IMG/VR virus record: IMGVR_UViG_3300022744_000040
Location: 1 to 50,317 of that record
Direction: 5' to 3' (one strand)
From: a virus
DNA: 50,317 bases
Shown: positions 16,683-25,212 of the stretch, one piece after another
Layout of the letters: every line of letters begins with the position of its first letter
How positions within the stretch are numbered: position 1 is the stretch's first letter
Notes under the pieces: model-generated
The model's database searches: none
What the model was told of the DNA's origin: nothing
The model's input: the letters and a program-made list of their open reading frames with translations, nothing else
Position numbers and translations under genes: made by a program

Positions 16683-18458
16683 TTATAGATCCGCATTAGC
16701 TGCCAAATACGCAGCTGTATTGTTTGTTAAACAGAACCCACTCTGGCCTGCTGTAACACCCGACAAACCACCACCAGTGTACATTGATATGCCTTGTGGG
16801 GATGCAGTGTCTAGCACAAATCCGTTGAACGTCGAGCTTACGCCACTGCCCCAATAGAAGCGGTAGTAACCAGTACCACTGACGCACGTTATGCCGCTAG
16901 GTGCTGCTCTCATCTGTACAGGGAACATATACGACAATCTGAAATCGGTAGTTCCAACAAATGCACCTATACCAATGGGTGCACCCGAACCTGCTGCTAT
17001 GATTTGATAGTAGCGCTGGCACAAAGCCAGTTCTGTGCTGAACGATCTCGCTTCAAATGGAGTAGCCACATTACCCCTTTCAAACTGAATGCCTGTGATC
17101 TGCCATGTCGCATTCAAGTTAGCTTGTAGCTGCACACTAGTTGACGTTCTAAACGCATCGTATGTCTGCCATGCATTTGGAGTCGTAGTTACATTACCAG
17201 CGGAAGATGAGGACCCATTCGTTCCAGACCCCAAATCCCAATCGATACGGATACCATTTGCGTTAGTCGTGCTCCACGTTCCAAATGTTGGGCCAGGAAT
17301 ATTCAACGTTATATATTGCCACGTATTTGCACTATTAATTGTATACGTTGCAACGTAGGTTGCGTTTGCATTATCGCAACGTACCGCCACAGGGTAGGTG
17401 CCAGTTAATGATGCCTTAACCCAAAACGACAACGTGACGTTAGCAGCGCTGGCTGTTCCCCAGCCAAGATCTAAAGTGTTTAACCCCTCAATGATGTGCG
17501 ATAAAACAATAGTTTCAGTTGTTGTCGTCTGTGCGGCCGTGGTTGTGATTTTGCCAGAATATTTAAATCCAGCTGGGGCGTCAACGACTTGTTGGAAAGT
17601 AAGTCGTCCTGTCGTGAGCGCCGAACCACCTATACGAAACCGGTCCGCCAAATACCATCCTGCCCCGCCAGTGACACCTGTTTGTGGGTTACCCGACGCG
17701 CGCTGATCGAATGCCATCGCACCATTGATAACACGATTGCGCATTCCGAATGAACTGGCAGTGCTGAATTGTGTGCCGTCTGGGAACGCGATAGCGCCAT
17801 TGGATGTGATTCGCAGCCTCTCTGAACTGGCGGTCGTATTGCCAGTATGGAAAATGATGTTGTGAGCAGTCTGAGTACCGAGCACCAAGTCACCACCATT
17901 AACAAACACATAGCCGCTGTTCGGCGTCATAATGCTGTATGCAGCTTGGCTGTACGTATTGCTGTTGATACCCATATCGATGTATCCAGCATTATCATTA
18001 CCATCAGAACGAGCAAGAATAGCATCAGTTGATGCATTGTTGCCGTTATTTAAATTCTGTGCGTTAATTTGAATCCAACTGTTAGCTGTGCTTGCTGCTT
18101 GGATGATTGGATTGCTGAAGGTACCAACCGCATTACCAATTAACACCGGCGTAGTTGTGACTTTCAAAGAAGATACGTTTGCGATCGCACCGTCTGGAAT
18201 ACCAGTCACACCGATAGCGTCTACAACTGCTGTGACTTGAATATAATCGCCAGCCGCAGGCGTGCCAGTGAATGTTACTACCGAGCCTGAAACAGAGAAC
18301 GCATCGTAGTGTTGAACGACGCCGTTGATCGTGATGATTAGTTGGTTTTGTGTTGCAGGCGAGAAACCAAGATCGAAAGCTGTGTTCGATCCATTGCCTG
18401 TAAAGTTGAATCTTCTTACGTCACCTGAGCGCGAGGCTATTTTGCCACCATATCCCAT
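16683..18458 (-). CDS. Composite tail fibre (NGSNT module, GTQTAHNI module, FKNRI scaffold)
   Basis: A 591-aa fibre built from three modules found separately elsewhere in the window. FTGNGSNTAFDLGFSPATQN lies near residues 19-38. At about 100-225 is a stretch with SWIQINAQNLNNGNNAS and LVLGTQTAHNIIFHTGN, shared with the fibres at 22639 and 28857. From about 235 comes FGMRNRVINGAMAFDQR followed by the jelly-roll-like domain, ITGIQFERGNVATPFEAR and LCQRYYQ. It ends in -AANADL. It is the third member of the triplicated cassette whose other parts lie at 18469-19773. Confidence 0.82.
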   Translation of the reverse strand: MGYGGKIASRSGDVRRFNFTGNGSNTAFDLGFSPATQNQLIITINGVVQHYDAFSVSGSVVTFTGTPAAGDYIQVTAVVDAIGVTGIPDGAIANVSSLKVTTTPVLIGNAVGTFSNPIIQAASTANSWIQINAQNLNNGNNASTDAILARSDGNDNAGYIDMGINSNTYSQAAYSIMTPNSGYVFVNGGDLVLGTQTAHNIIFHTGNTTASSERLRITSNGAIAFPDGTQFSTASSFGMRNRVINGAMAFDQRASGNPQTGVTGGAGWYLADRFRIGGSALTTGRLTFQQVVDAPAGFKYSGKITTTAAQTTTTETIVLSHIIEGLNTLDLGWGTASAANVTLSFWVKASLTGTYPVAVRCDNANATYVATYTINSANTWQYITLNIPGPTFGTWSTTNANGIRIDWDLGSGTNGSSSSAGNVTTTPNAWQTYDAFRTSTSVQLQANLNATWQITGIQFERGNVATPFEARSFSTELALCQRYYQIIAAGSGAPIGIGAFVGTTDFRLSYMFPVQMRAAPSGITCVSGTGYYRFYWGSGVSSTFNGFVLDTASPQGISMYTGGGLSGVTAGQSGFCLTNNTAAYLAANADL

Positions 18459-18468
18459 TTAGCGCTCC

Positions 18469-18795
18469 TTATGCAATTTCAAGAATAGATGCAAACGCTT
18501 CCAAGTAGTTCGCTGTAGTCGCAGTTAACGATACCTTGTCCCCTGCTTCCAAATTCAAAGGCTTATCATAGAAGTATGACGATCCGCCTGGAACTGGAAT
18601 CAAGTATCCAATTTTATAGTATGCAGCTGCGGATGTATCATATACTTCAATCGTAATCGAAGAGCTAGACACGCCATTGACGTTTGCAATGTTTAGTGTA
18701 TGAATAACTGCAGCTGTGTTAGCTGGGCAAGTATACAAGTCCGTTCTAGACGTCGTTGTTAATGCTAGGCCTTTATTTTTGAACGTGTTTGCCAT
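18469..18795 (-). CDS. Small beta-rich fibre-cassette protein
   Basis: A 108-aa protein with N-terminal MANTFKNKGLALTTTSRTDLY, then a beta-rich body (VIHTLNIANVNG, SITIEVYDTSAAAYYKI, LIPVPGGSSYFYDKPLNLEAGDK). It is paralogous in pattern to the proteins at 27334-27654 and 33878-34204. All three lie immediately after a 320-aa fibre and before a fibre that opens with an NGSNT-type module. It may be a fibre cap, joint or small decoration protein. I know no experimentally assigned function. Confidence 0.78.
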   Translation of the reverse strand: MANTFKNKGLALTTTSRTDLYTCPANTAAVIHTLNIANVNGVSSSSITIEVYDTSAAAYYKIGYLIPVPGGSSYFYDKPLNLEAGDKVSLTATTANYLEAFASILEIA

Positions 18796-18798
18796 TGT

Positions 18799-19773
18799 TT
18801 ATCCACCGAAGACGATAGCCATAGCAGTTGCTGTTCCGGCCGCGTCTACTTGTAAGTTAGTTTGAGTCGCGCTAACATTCGATACTGTGATCGCATTAGC
18901 GGTAAGTAATCCGGAAGTATTTAGGGTGCCTGTAATTGTTGTGTTACCGGCAGCGAGTGTATTGTTTGCAGTAAAGTTACCAACGACCAAGTCTGCCATC
19001 TGAATACCAGTTGCAGTATTAGCAACATCTACTACGTTATTTGCGAAGAACTCTGGTTGATAGTTTTGAAATAGGTAATACTTTTTCGTGAGTGAACTTC
19101 TAATCAAACCAGTATGACCATTCGCGCCAGCACCATTATTATAGTGAGCAGCAAAACCAATATCTAAAGAATCAGATACTTCATTGTTGGAAGCAAGGTA
19201 TAGCAACGAATCGGTAACGTTGATCGAACTTGTGTTAACAGTCGTTGTCGTTCCATTAATTACCAAGTTTCCTGCTACTGTTAGCACACCGCCAACTTGT
19301 AACGAACCAGAAACGTTTGCGCTATTTGCGATGGAAACGGCACCCGTGAATGACGCACCAGCCAGATCTGCCTTGAGACCGAGCTGTGTATTGACGTACG
19401 TGTTCGATGCTGCATATGCAACAGCGTTCGTAAATGCATCTGCTGCTCTGCTTGCTGCATTCGCGTACGCTGTCGCTGCGATTGTGTTTGCATATGCAAC
19501 GGCGTTAGCGTATGCCGTCGCGCCTAACGAATTGGTGTAAGTGACGGCATTGGCATATGCAGAGCCAGCGAGAATCTGAGCGCTGACTAATGTCTGGTTA
19601 ACGGCGTTTGCTGAAGCGGCAACTGTTGCGCTAGTGTTAGACGTAGTGTCTACCAGCTTTACAATACCACTCGTTGTTGAGTTTGCATTATAAAGCGACG
19701 TCGACATTAACGACAGAAAGCCAGACGGAACCGCCTCAGTCGTTTTTAGTCTTGAAAAGTCTATCTTGCGCAC
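18799..19773 (-). CDS. Fibre of the triplicated cassette (alanine-rich helix, DSLLYLASNNE module)
   Basis: A 324-aa protein. N-terminal leader with SRLKTTEAVPSGFLSLMSTS; an alanine/tyrosine/asparagine-rich helical stretch (ATAYANAVAYANTIAATAYA, about 85-130) likely to be a trimeric coiled stalk; then the SINVTDSLLYLASNNEVSDS and GIQMADLVVGNFTANNTL module (about 180-280). That module is common in T4-like aquatic phage structural proteins. Close paralogues are at 27658-28635 and 34212-35174, one of which shares a 32-base identical DNA segment with this gene. Confidence 0.8.
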   Translation of the reverse strand: MRKIDFSRLKTTEAVPSGFLSLMSTSLYNANSTTSGIVKLVDTTSNTSATVAASANAVNQTLVSAQILAGSAYANAVTYTNSLGATAYANAVAYANTIAATAYANAASRAADAFTNAVAYAASNTYVNTQLGLKADLAGASFTGAVSIANSANVSGSLQVGGVLTVAGNLVINGTTTTVNTSSINVTDSLLYLASNNEVSDSLDIGFAAHYNNGAGANGHTGLIRSSLTKKYYLFQNYQPEFFANNVVDVANTATGIQMADLVVGNFTANNTLAAGNTTITGTLNTSGLLTANAITVSNVSATQTNLQVDAAGTATAMAIVFGG

Positions 19774-19785
19774 GCGTTGTTGCCT

Positions 19786-20052
19786 TTAAGCGTTAGGTTG
19801 TGCTGCCTCAGCTGCTGCTTGACGTTCTGCTGCCGATTGGATTGGAGCTGCAACAACGATGTCTTCTTTAGAGCCAGAGATTGTTTCGCCAGCTGCAAGT
19901 TTGCGTTGAACTTCTGCTGCTACGATTTCTTCGATAGCAATGCGGCAACGCTCGTGAACGGCATTATCGATCCATTCTTGTTGAGAGAAAGCGATGAATC
20001 CAAGTGCCTTGTCTTCGGCTGCGGAAAGAGTAATTGTGTATGTTTTTGACAT
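19786..20052 (-). CDS. Small helical fibre-accessory protein
   Basis: An 88-aa protein with TYTITLSAAEDKALGFIAFS and QQEWIDNAVHERCRIAIEEI, then an Ala/Gln-rich tail. It is paralogous to the 95-aa protein at 30325-30612 (both have TYT near the N-terminus, KAL, a QQ-W-V pattern and a long helix). It is mostly helical, unlike its beta-rich neighbours, so a chaperone or assembly role for a nearby fibre is plausible but unproven. A possible late promoter lies 27 bases upstream. Confidence 0.75.
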   Translation of the reverse strand: MSKTYTITLSAAEDKALGFIAFSQQEWIDNAVHERCRIAIEEIVAAEVQRKLAAGETISGSKEDIVVAAPIQSAAERQAAAEAAQPNA

Positions 20053-20078
20053 AATGATTCCTTTATTATTAGGTGATG

Positions 20079-20086
20079 TATTTATT
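20079..20086 (-). promoter_or_regulatory. Possible late promoter (AATAAATA)
   Basis: Minus-strand AATAAATA in the 37-base gap before the 88-aa accessory gene, 27 bases from its start codon. One mismatch to the T4 late consensus. Confidence 0.42.
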
Positions 20087-20089
20087 CGT

Positions 20090-20845
20090 TTAAGAAACTA
20101 GCATGACTGTCATTGTGAGGCCAGAACCATCACCGCACCAGAACGTACCAGTCGAGATATAGTGGTCAATATAATCATTAGCTGCACAAGTTAGAATGAT
20201 GGTTCTAGACATAGCAACATAGCTTCCAGAAGGCATCGACCCATACTCATATGCTACCGTTGTGCCGTTCTTTCTGATTTGATGTGAAGTCGGCTGAGAG
20301 TTTTCAGCATGGCCGCCAATCGTTACCATATATCTGCCAGCAACTGGGCATGTAAATCTACCGGTTGCAGCACTATAATAACCACCAACATCTGTTACGG
20401 TGACGTTGTGTAGTACGACGTTTCCAGACGCCAGTGTTGTTGGTGTCGTGTTTCTGATACCTGAAAACATCGGCTGGTTCGGCACCGTCATGCGGCCTGT
20501 TGAATCGATGTTTAATCTATTAAGAGTGTTTGTACATAGGAAGAGCGCATTGGTATTCGAATCATATCCAATGCGTCCTCTGAAATCCGATCCATCACCA
20601 TTACCAAAGTCTACCCACGATATACCGACTGGTCCGGATACAATTTCGATGCCAACGTTGTTTGCTGCGTTTGGATCATATCCAATATACACACCCTTAG
20701 ACGTAGGGCCAATGTTGGCCATAGGGCCAGATACCTTGACTTGGCCAGTGAAGTTATCGCCAGCTGCGTTAGCTGGAACATATCCAATAGCACTCGCTAC
20801 TACGTTTGCTTGAAGCGAATCTGCTGTGATTTTACTTAGTGCCAT
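20090..20845 (-). CDS. Tail fibre with C1q-like tip
   Basis: A 251-aa fibre. Leader MALSKITADSLQANVVASAI with GYVPANAAGDNFTGQVKVSG, a beta middle (SDFRGRIGYDSNTNALFLC), the linker GRMTVPNQPMFSGIRN, and a C1q-like end (TGRFTCPVAGRYMVTIGGHA, then TIILTCAANDYIDHYIS). It is similar in plan to the protein at 16024-16680 but with a longer stalk. Probably a receptor-binding fibre. Confidence 0.8.
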   Translation of the reverse strand: MALSKITADSLQANVVASAIGYVPANAAGDNFTGQVKVSGPMANIGPTSKGVYIGYDPNAANNVGIEIVSGPVGISWVDFGNGDGSDFRGRIGYDSNTNALFLCTNTLNRLNIDSTGRMTVPNQPMFSGIRNTTPTTLASGNVVLHNVTVTDVGGYYSAATGRFTCPVAGRYMVTIGGHAENSQPTSHQIRKNGTTVAYEYGSMPSGSYVAMSRTIILTCAANDYIDHYISTGTFWCGDGSGLTMTVMLVS

Positions 20846-20848
20846 ACA

Positions 20849-21148
20849 TTACTCTGGTTTTGGGAAAGTAGTCTTAACAGCCTCTATTGAAGCTCTCCAC
20901 GCATCGTATCCGCCATGGTATAATGTATCTAGTTGAGCCTCTATTGATGGGTAGTACATCTTGCGATGTCTAGCATAATCTTGCTTCGCAGCATTAATCT
21001 TATTATCTAGAAACTCTTTGGTTGGCTTGAGGGACGGATCCGAATTCCATACGAGCGTATCGTAATTTTCAGGATCGGCGATACTCCAGTCATAGAAGGA
21101 AAACTTCTTTTCTAAAACAGTCTGGTAGTTAATGTAATTATTCTGCAT
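20849..21148 (-). CDS. Small fibre-accessory protein (YPSIxxQLDxLYH family)
   Basis: A 99-aa mainly helical protein. The C-terminal half (YPSIEAQLDTLYHGGYDAWR and a following VKTTFPKP) matches the C-terminal half of the protein at 25906-26181. This short helical unit is frequent in small phage proteins encoded beside tail fibres. It overlaps the preceding fibre gene stop by one base, so it is translationally coupled to the fibrinogen-like fibre. Possible fibre chaperone; function not established. Confidence 0.75.
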   Translation of the reverse strand: MQNNYINYQTVLEKKFSFYDWSIADPENYDTLVWNSDPSLKPTKEFLDNKINAAKQDYARHRKMYYPSIEAQLDTLYHGGYDAWRASIEAVKTTFPKPE

Positions 21149-22326
21149 TATTTGATCCAGAAGTAGAGACTACGATAATAGTCAGTGAGGCCAGTTTGCG
21201 TAACACTGGCAGTAGCGGAGGATGACCACAAAGTTGCGCCGCTGGTGTCGTCGACACCCACTTTACAGTTCATTGAGTCGCAATCTTGTCCAGCAGTCGT
21301 ATATGTGCTACCTTGTGGAAGAATAGCAAGAGACCCATCGCCACCAACCCCCCATCCAAGTGTATTGTGGGGCTGTGTTAATCCAGCCCACCAATTATAT
21401 GATGTGTTTTGTGCTGTACCGCCGCCAGCAGAGTCAGACAGATTATTCCAGCGTTGGCCGACTTGATATCCAAACTTCAAGTTGTATGCCCAGTTAAATC
21501 CACGCAAACAGCAGCGTGGTAGCGCACCTGCTTGGTTAGTCGGTGCTGGCCATCCAGAGCAATATGCGGCATTGATGTTGCCGTTGTTATCGCCCGACGT
21601 ATCGTTCATATAATTGCCAGTACCTGTCTGCCAATTCCATACTTGCTTCCATGCACATGCGTTTGAGTAATTGAAATACCAATCCATTGTGGCATTCGGT
21701 CCAGTCTCGATGATGCTCCATGCATTTTGAATGCGGAACTTGTTCATCTGATAATCACCCCAGTTTGCTGACCACATTTTACGGTCAGGTTGAGGGGTAC
21801 CATCGTTCTGGTTCATTACAAGGTCGAATGGGTTCAATACTTGTCTAGTCGACAGTCCATCATCGCGCCAGTTCTGTGCCATCGGAAACATAGCGACGAG
21901 AATCCAGCCAGACTGACCATTCTCGTCTAGCGTATCGAGATCACAAAAATTTTGAACAGTACCGCCATTGGGGCTATTTAACCAGAAGAATCCTTTGCCG
22001 CGGCCACCAGCCTGCCAGATTTCTACAGCTGAGTTAGCAGCATTTTGCGGCGATGATCCTGGATAGTTGCCAGATAACCAACGCGAACCATTATACTCTT
22101 CGACTACGTTAGTGTTGCTATTAAATCGAATCGATCCATTTGATCCTGCACGTTGAGCTGTCGTTCCGATAGGAAGTGTTATCGATCCATTAGATGTAAA
22201 CGCGACTGTATTTGCAAAGGTAGCAGCGCCAGTAACAGCAACGTTAGCTGCAAACGTAGTGTTGCTCGTGAACGCTGGCGTACCAGACGAGCCGATAAAA
22301 TCCGATAGCGTTCTAGAATTACTCAC
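21148..22326 (-). CDS. Tail fibre with cysteine-rich fibrinogen/lectin-like C-terminal domain
   Basis: A 392-aa fibre. Leader MSNSRTLSDFIGSSGTP, then a repeat-like stalk (VTGAATFANTVAFTSNGSIT) and the joint NGSIRFNSNTNVVEEYNGSRW (about 64-84). The C-terminal 280 residues are rich in Trp, Tyr, Asn and Cys, with GFFWLNSPNGGTVQNFCDLD, GQSGWILVAMFP and a late QDCDSMNCKVG. The Cys plus aromatic layout recalls fibrinogen-related or intelectin-like sugar-binding domains; this is an inference from pattern. No other protein in the window has this domain. Confidence 0.75.
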   Translation of the reverse strand: MSNSRTLSDFIGSSGTPAFTSNTTFAANVAVTGAATFANTVAFTSNGSITLPIGTTAQRAGSNGSIRFNSNTNVVEEYNGSRWLSGNYPGSSPQNAANSAVEIWQAGGRGKGFFWLNSPNGGTVQNFCDLDTLDENGQSGWILVAMFPMAQNWRDDGLSTRQVLNPFDLVMNQNDGTPQPDRKMWSANWGDYQMNKFRIQNAWSIIETGPNATMDWYFNYSNACAWKQVWNWQTGTGNYMNDTSGDNNGNINAAYCSGWPAPTNQAGALPRCCLRGFNWAYNLKFGYQVGQRWNNLSDSAGGGTAQNTSYNWWAGLTQPHNTLGWGVGGDGSLAILPQGSTYTTAGQDCDSMNCKVGVDDTSGATLWSSSATASVTQTGLTDYYRSLYFWIK

Positions 22327-22328
22327 AA

Positions 22329-22583
22329 TTAACCTCTATTAGCGATTTCTGCTTGTTGTGCTTGATATGCCGATACGACTTCCGATGTCCATGCTGCAGA
22401 TGCAATTGCTTGCACATTTGCAGGCATTTCTGATACATCAGAACCAGGAGCAAAGCTCCAGCGATGATATGTTTGGGCGATCTGTTCGCCGTCTTTTAGA
22501 ATACGAGTAGCTTCACGAACTTGTAATGTGCCGTTCTCTACTACTTCGATTTTGTCTATTACTTTTACTTCTGATAATGCCAT
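22329..22583 (-). CDS. Small conserved fibre-accessory protein
   Basis: An 84-aa protein: MALSEVKVIDKIEVVENGTL, then VREATRILKDGEQIAQTYHR followed by a WSFAPGSDVSEMP segment and a helical Ala/Gln-rich end. Proteins of this outline occur beside fibre genes in other aquatic phages. It has a strong ribosome binding site (AAAAGGAG) after a 55-base gap that holds a small hairpin. Role unknown; assembly factor is a guess. Confidence 0.75.
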   Translation of the reverse strand: MALSEVKVIDKIEVVENGTLQVREATRILKDGEQIAQTYHRWSFAPGSDVSEMPANVQAIASAAWTSEVVSAYQAQQAEIANRG

Positions 22584-22606
22584 TTTGTTTCTCCTTTTAG
22601 TGTCCG

Positions 22607-22626
22607 CCTAGTAAATCCATACTAGG
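22607..22626 (-). other. Small inverted repeat in a fibre intergenic gap
   Basis: CCTAGT and ACTAGG, six base pairs around an eight-base loop, lie between the fibre at 22639 and the 84-aa gene. No U-run follows on the minus strand, so a terminator is not supported. It may be an RNA processing or stability hairpin, or chance. Confidence 0.3.
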
Positions 22627-22638
22627 TAATTGTGAAAA

Positions 22639-23862
22639 TCAAGCAACTCTATAGGTCACAGAGCCTATAATATGCGTCCCGTTTTGTAACGCTGCTGGGC
22701 TCAAGTAGCTTACGCCCGCTACAGCAGAGTTTGTATATGTAATTACAACACCCGACGATCCAGGATCTATGTAACAACCCACATACGTTGCTGTGGTGGT
22801 AAGCAGGCTAGCCCAATACCCCACAGCACCGCTTACCCACGTATATCCATAATTGCTAAATGGAAGGCCGCCTATGAACAGCAATCCAGTACCAGTATGC
22901 GTGGACGTGCAATTGAATGAAAAATATGCAGTAACTAGCGAACCGATCTTCACATATGCACCCTTGTTGTTAGTCGCGCTATATGTTCCGGTTCCAGCAG
23001 TAGTCGATCCATATGCATATGGCGACCATGTTCCTTTTTCATAATCGTCTAATGTATTCGGATCAGATGTTGTCACTTGTGTATTTGGAAACGCAATACC
23101 AACCCCACTAGCAGCTACGTTACCGCCCGCAAGAATAATTGCGCCAGTAGTATTAATGCGCAACTTTTCCGATGCTGCAGTAGTATTGCCAGTGTGGAAA
23201 AGAATGTTATGTGCTGTCTGCGTGCCGATAACAAGATCGCCACCATTAGTAAACACATATCCACTACCGGGCGTCATTATGCTATAACCAGCTTGGTTGT
23301 AGTTGTTGCTGTTGATACCTACGTCGATGAAGTTCGATGTGTCTGTACCGTCATTTCTTGCAAGGACCAAGTCGGTCGATGCGTTGTTACCTGGGTTTAT
23401 GTTCTGTGCATTAATTTGCAACCAGCTATTTGCTGAGCTTGCTGCTTGAACCAATGGGTTTGTAAATGTGCCATTAGCTGCACCGATTGTTAGCGGAGCC
23501 TTAGGAGCAGTATTACCAATACCAACGCTACCATTAGCAGCGATGATGTTATTATTTGGAAAGTTGACTGTACCAGAGAACGTATCGCCAGAACGACGGA
23601 TAGCATCAGCCATCGACACTGATCCATATGCAACTGTTTCGATAATTGCGTTTGCAGTAGCGCCTGCTGTCAATACAATCGTTAATCCGTCCGTAGCAGA
23701 GAAGTCAGTACCAGCAACGAGCTTGACGCCGTTATAGTATACATCAACATAGCCGACAGTATATCCACCATTAGGTGTAAAGATAGTTTGGCTAGCAGTT
23801 GCAGTTATCGTTGTAACTGTTCTGACTGTTTGGCCGAATGGCGGGATGCCCAAATAAGACAT
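22639..23862 (-). CDS. Tail fibre with GTQTAHNI and TLDDYEKGTW modules
   Basis: A 407-aa fibre. An N-terminal module with GYTVGYVDVYYNGVKLVAGT (about 33-52), then NTAPKAPLTIGAANGTF and LVIGTQTAHNILFHTGN (about 115-240), shared with the fibres at 16683 and 28857, and a C-terminal module opening with NTLDDYEKGTWSPYA, shared with the fibre at 32832. The TLDDYE-GTWTP motif is common in phage fibre proteins. The tip shows no recognised enzymatic motif. Confidence 0.8.
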   Translation of the reverse strand: MSYLGIPPFGQTVRTVTTITATASQTIFTPNGGYTVGYVDVYYNGVKLVAGTDFSATDGLTIVLTAGATANAIIETVAYGSVSMADAIRRSGDTFSGTVNFPNNNIIAANGSVGIGNTAPKAPLTIGAANGTFTNPLVQAASSANSWLQINAQNINPGNNASTDLVLARNDGTDTSNFIDVGINSNNYNQAGYSIMTPGSGYVFTNGGDLVIGTQTAHNILFHTGNTTAASEKLRINTTGAIILAGGNVAASGVGIAFPNTQVTTSDPNTLDDYEKGTWSPYAYGSTTAGTGTYSATNNKGAYVKIGSLVTAYFSFNCTSTHTGTGLLFIGGLPFSNYGYTWVSGAVGYWASLLTTTATYVGCYIDPGSSGVVITYTNSAVAGVSYLSPAALQNGTHIIGSVTYRVA

Positions 23863-24026
23863 TACTGTTGTTCCTCAGCTGGTAATGGTCGATTGCCTTC
23901 GGCAACCCACTTTAAGTATTCTTGATAGTCTGTGTTAGCTGGATCAAATGGAATATGTGCACCATCCGACGTGCGGTACACGTAATTTATTTGCTGAGTA
24001 ATTGGATTTTGTATGAGCTGATACAT
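23862..24026 (-). CDS. 54-aa fibre-accessory protein (short gene)
   Basis: Translating the gap between two fibres gives an uninterrupted 54-aa protein, MYQLIQNPITQQINYVYRTS then DGAHIPFDPANTDYQEYLKW and VAEGNRPLPAEEQQ. Its stop overlaps the next start (TAATG) and its own start abuts the upstream fibre stop. The 'IPFDPANTDYQEYLKWVAEG' motif is recurrent in short proteins next to phage tail fibres, which supports it as a real gene. Function unknown; the pattern resembles the N-terminal region of tail-fibre assembly proteins. Confidence 0.82.
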   Translation of the reverse strand: MYQLIQNPITQQINYVYRTSDGAHIPFDPANTDYQEYLKWVAEGNRPLPAEEQQ

Positions 24027-25181
24027 TTATAGCTCCGCATTTGCAGTGTAGTTTCCAGACAATAAGTACGAAGCCCAAGCCGTCATGCCTGTCGATCCTA
24101 TAAACACAGACAGGCATGTAGAGCTAGGAGAGTTTACAGTCGTGCTTGTGCTTGCGCCCCAACCTGCACCCTTATATACGTCCCAGACGCCAGTAGCACC
24201 ATTCACACCATAGAATGCTACCGTCGGAACAGAACGCATCTGAACAGGATATGTCAATACTATACCATATGAGTTGGTTGCATTGTATGCAGTAAACGTG
24301 CCGTTGATGCCTGCGGCAGCGCCGTTCGCAGGTGCCGTTCCAGGCTCAAAAGATTTAATGAAGTATCGTTGGCATAGCTGCAACTCGGCGCTATATGGAC
24401 GATAGTCGAATGCTGTAGCTGTCGAACCTTTTTCAAACTGCACACCAGTAATTTGCCATGTGGCGCCAGATGTAGCAAACAAGTTAACACCTTGTGTGGA
24501 AGCATATTGGTTAGCTGAGGCGTTCGTGTTCCATGTCCCTGCCGTTCCAGTCGCATATCCGGCGCTTAGCAACGTATAGAATTCAACACGAGCGGCCGCT
24601 CCAATCGTCACGCTAGTCGGAGCAGTGGACGTGTTGCCAGGTATGTTTATAATGACCTGAGTCCAAGTATTGGAAGCCGCTATCGTATATGTGAACGGAT
24701 ATGTCTTTTCGCCAGGTGTGCCGCCTGTCAGAATGAAACTGGCAGAAAACGTACCTGTGACGCTCGACTTGACCCAAAAGCTCAATACTGCCGAAGCTGC
24801 TTGTGCTGTACCATAAGCGAGATCAGCAAAGTTGTATCCTTCGATTTGCTGACACAGTCCATAGTAGTGTCCTGTTGCTGTCGGTGCCGCTTGCGTTGCA
24901 GTTACGGTTTGTTTTAATGAGTAAGTGAATCCAGCTGGAGCATCTTGGACTTGTGACCATGTGGCTGCTGCTGTTGAGTTGGTCGATTCGATATAAAATC
25001 TATCAGCCAAATATACGCTACCAAAAGAAAGTCCTGTCTGTGGAAAATTTGTTCCACGTTGCCATATATTCATCGCACCATTGATGATGCGGTTCTTAAA
25101 GCCGAAGCCAGACGCCGCAGTGACCTGCGCTGTTCCATCATTGAATGTTAGACCGTTGGATCCGTCGACTACTACGCTCAT
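24027..25181 (-). CDS. Short tail fibre/adhesin with FKNRIINGAM-QLEKG scaffold
   Basis: A 384-aa paralogue of the fibres at 12393 and 13512. GLTFNDGTAQVTAASGFGFK and NRIINGAMNIWQRG lie in the first 45 residues, then the jelly-roll-like domain (QQIEGYNFADLAYGTAQAAS), ITGVQFEKGSTATAFDYRPY and LCQRYFIK, and a variable C-terminus ending in -TANAEL. Likely receptor-binding trimer. It follows the 58-aa accessory gene. Confidence 0.82.
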   Translation of the reverse strand: MSVVVDGSNGLTFNDGTAQVTAASGFGFKNRIINGAMNIWQRGTNFPQTGLSFGSVYLADRFYIESTNSTAAATWSQVQDAPAGFTYSLKQTVTATQAAPTATGHYYGLCQQIEGYNFADLAYGTAQAASAVLSFWVKSSVTGTFSASFILTGGTPGEKTYPFTYTIAASNTWTQVIINIPGNTSTAPTSVTIGAAARVEFYTLLSAGYATGTAGTWNTNASANQYASTQGVNLFATSGATWQITGVQFEKGSTATAFDYRPYSAELQLCQRYFIKSFEPGTAPANGAAAGINGTFTAYNATNSYGIVLTYPVQMRSVPTVAFYGVNGATGVWDVYKGAGWGASTSTTVNSPSSTCLSVFIGSTGMTAWASYLLSGNYTANAEL

Positions 25182-25204
25182 TTGTTAGCTCTTTGTTTTT
25201 GTAT

Positions 25205-25212
25205 TATTTATT
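25205..25212 (-). promoter_or_regulatory. Possible late promoter (AATAAATA)
   Basis: Minus-strand AATAAATA overlaps the last codons of the 58-aa gene and lies 24 bases before the following fibre start. One mismatch to the late consensus. Confidence 0.4.

Larger units (their letters stand above)
16683..19773 (-). repeat. Three-gene fibre cassette, copy 3
   Basis: Fibre with Ala-rich stalk, 108-aa beta protein and NGSNT-module fibre, in that transcription order. Same order as copy 2 (26741-28635) and copy 1 (32832-35174). This copy has the longest third gene, extended by the GTQTAHNI and FKNRI modules. Confidence 0.75.
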
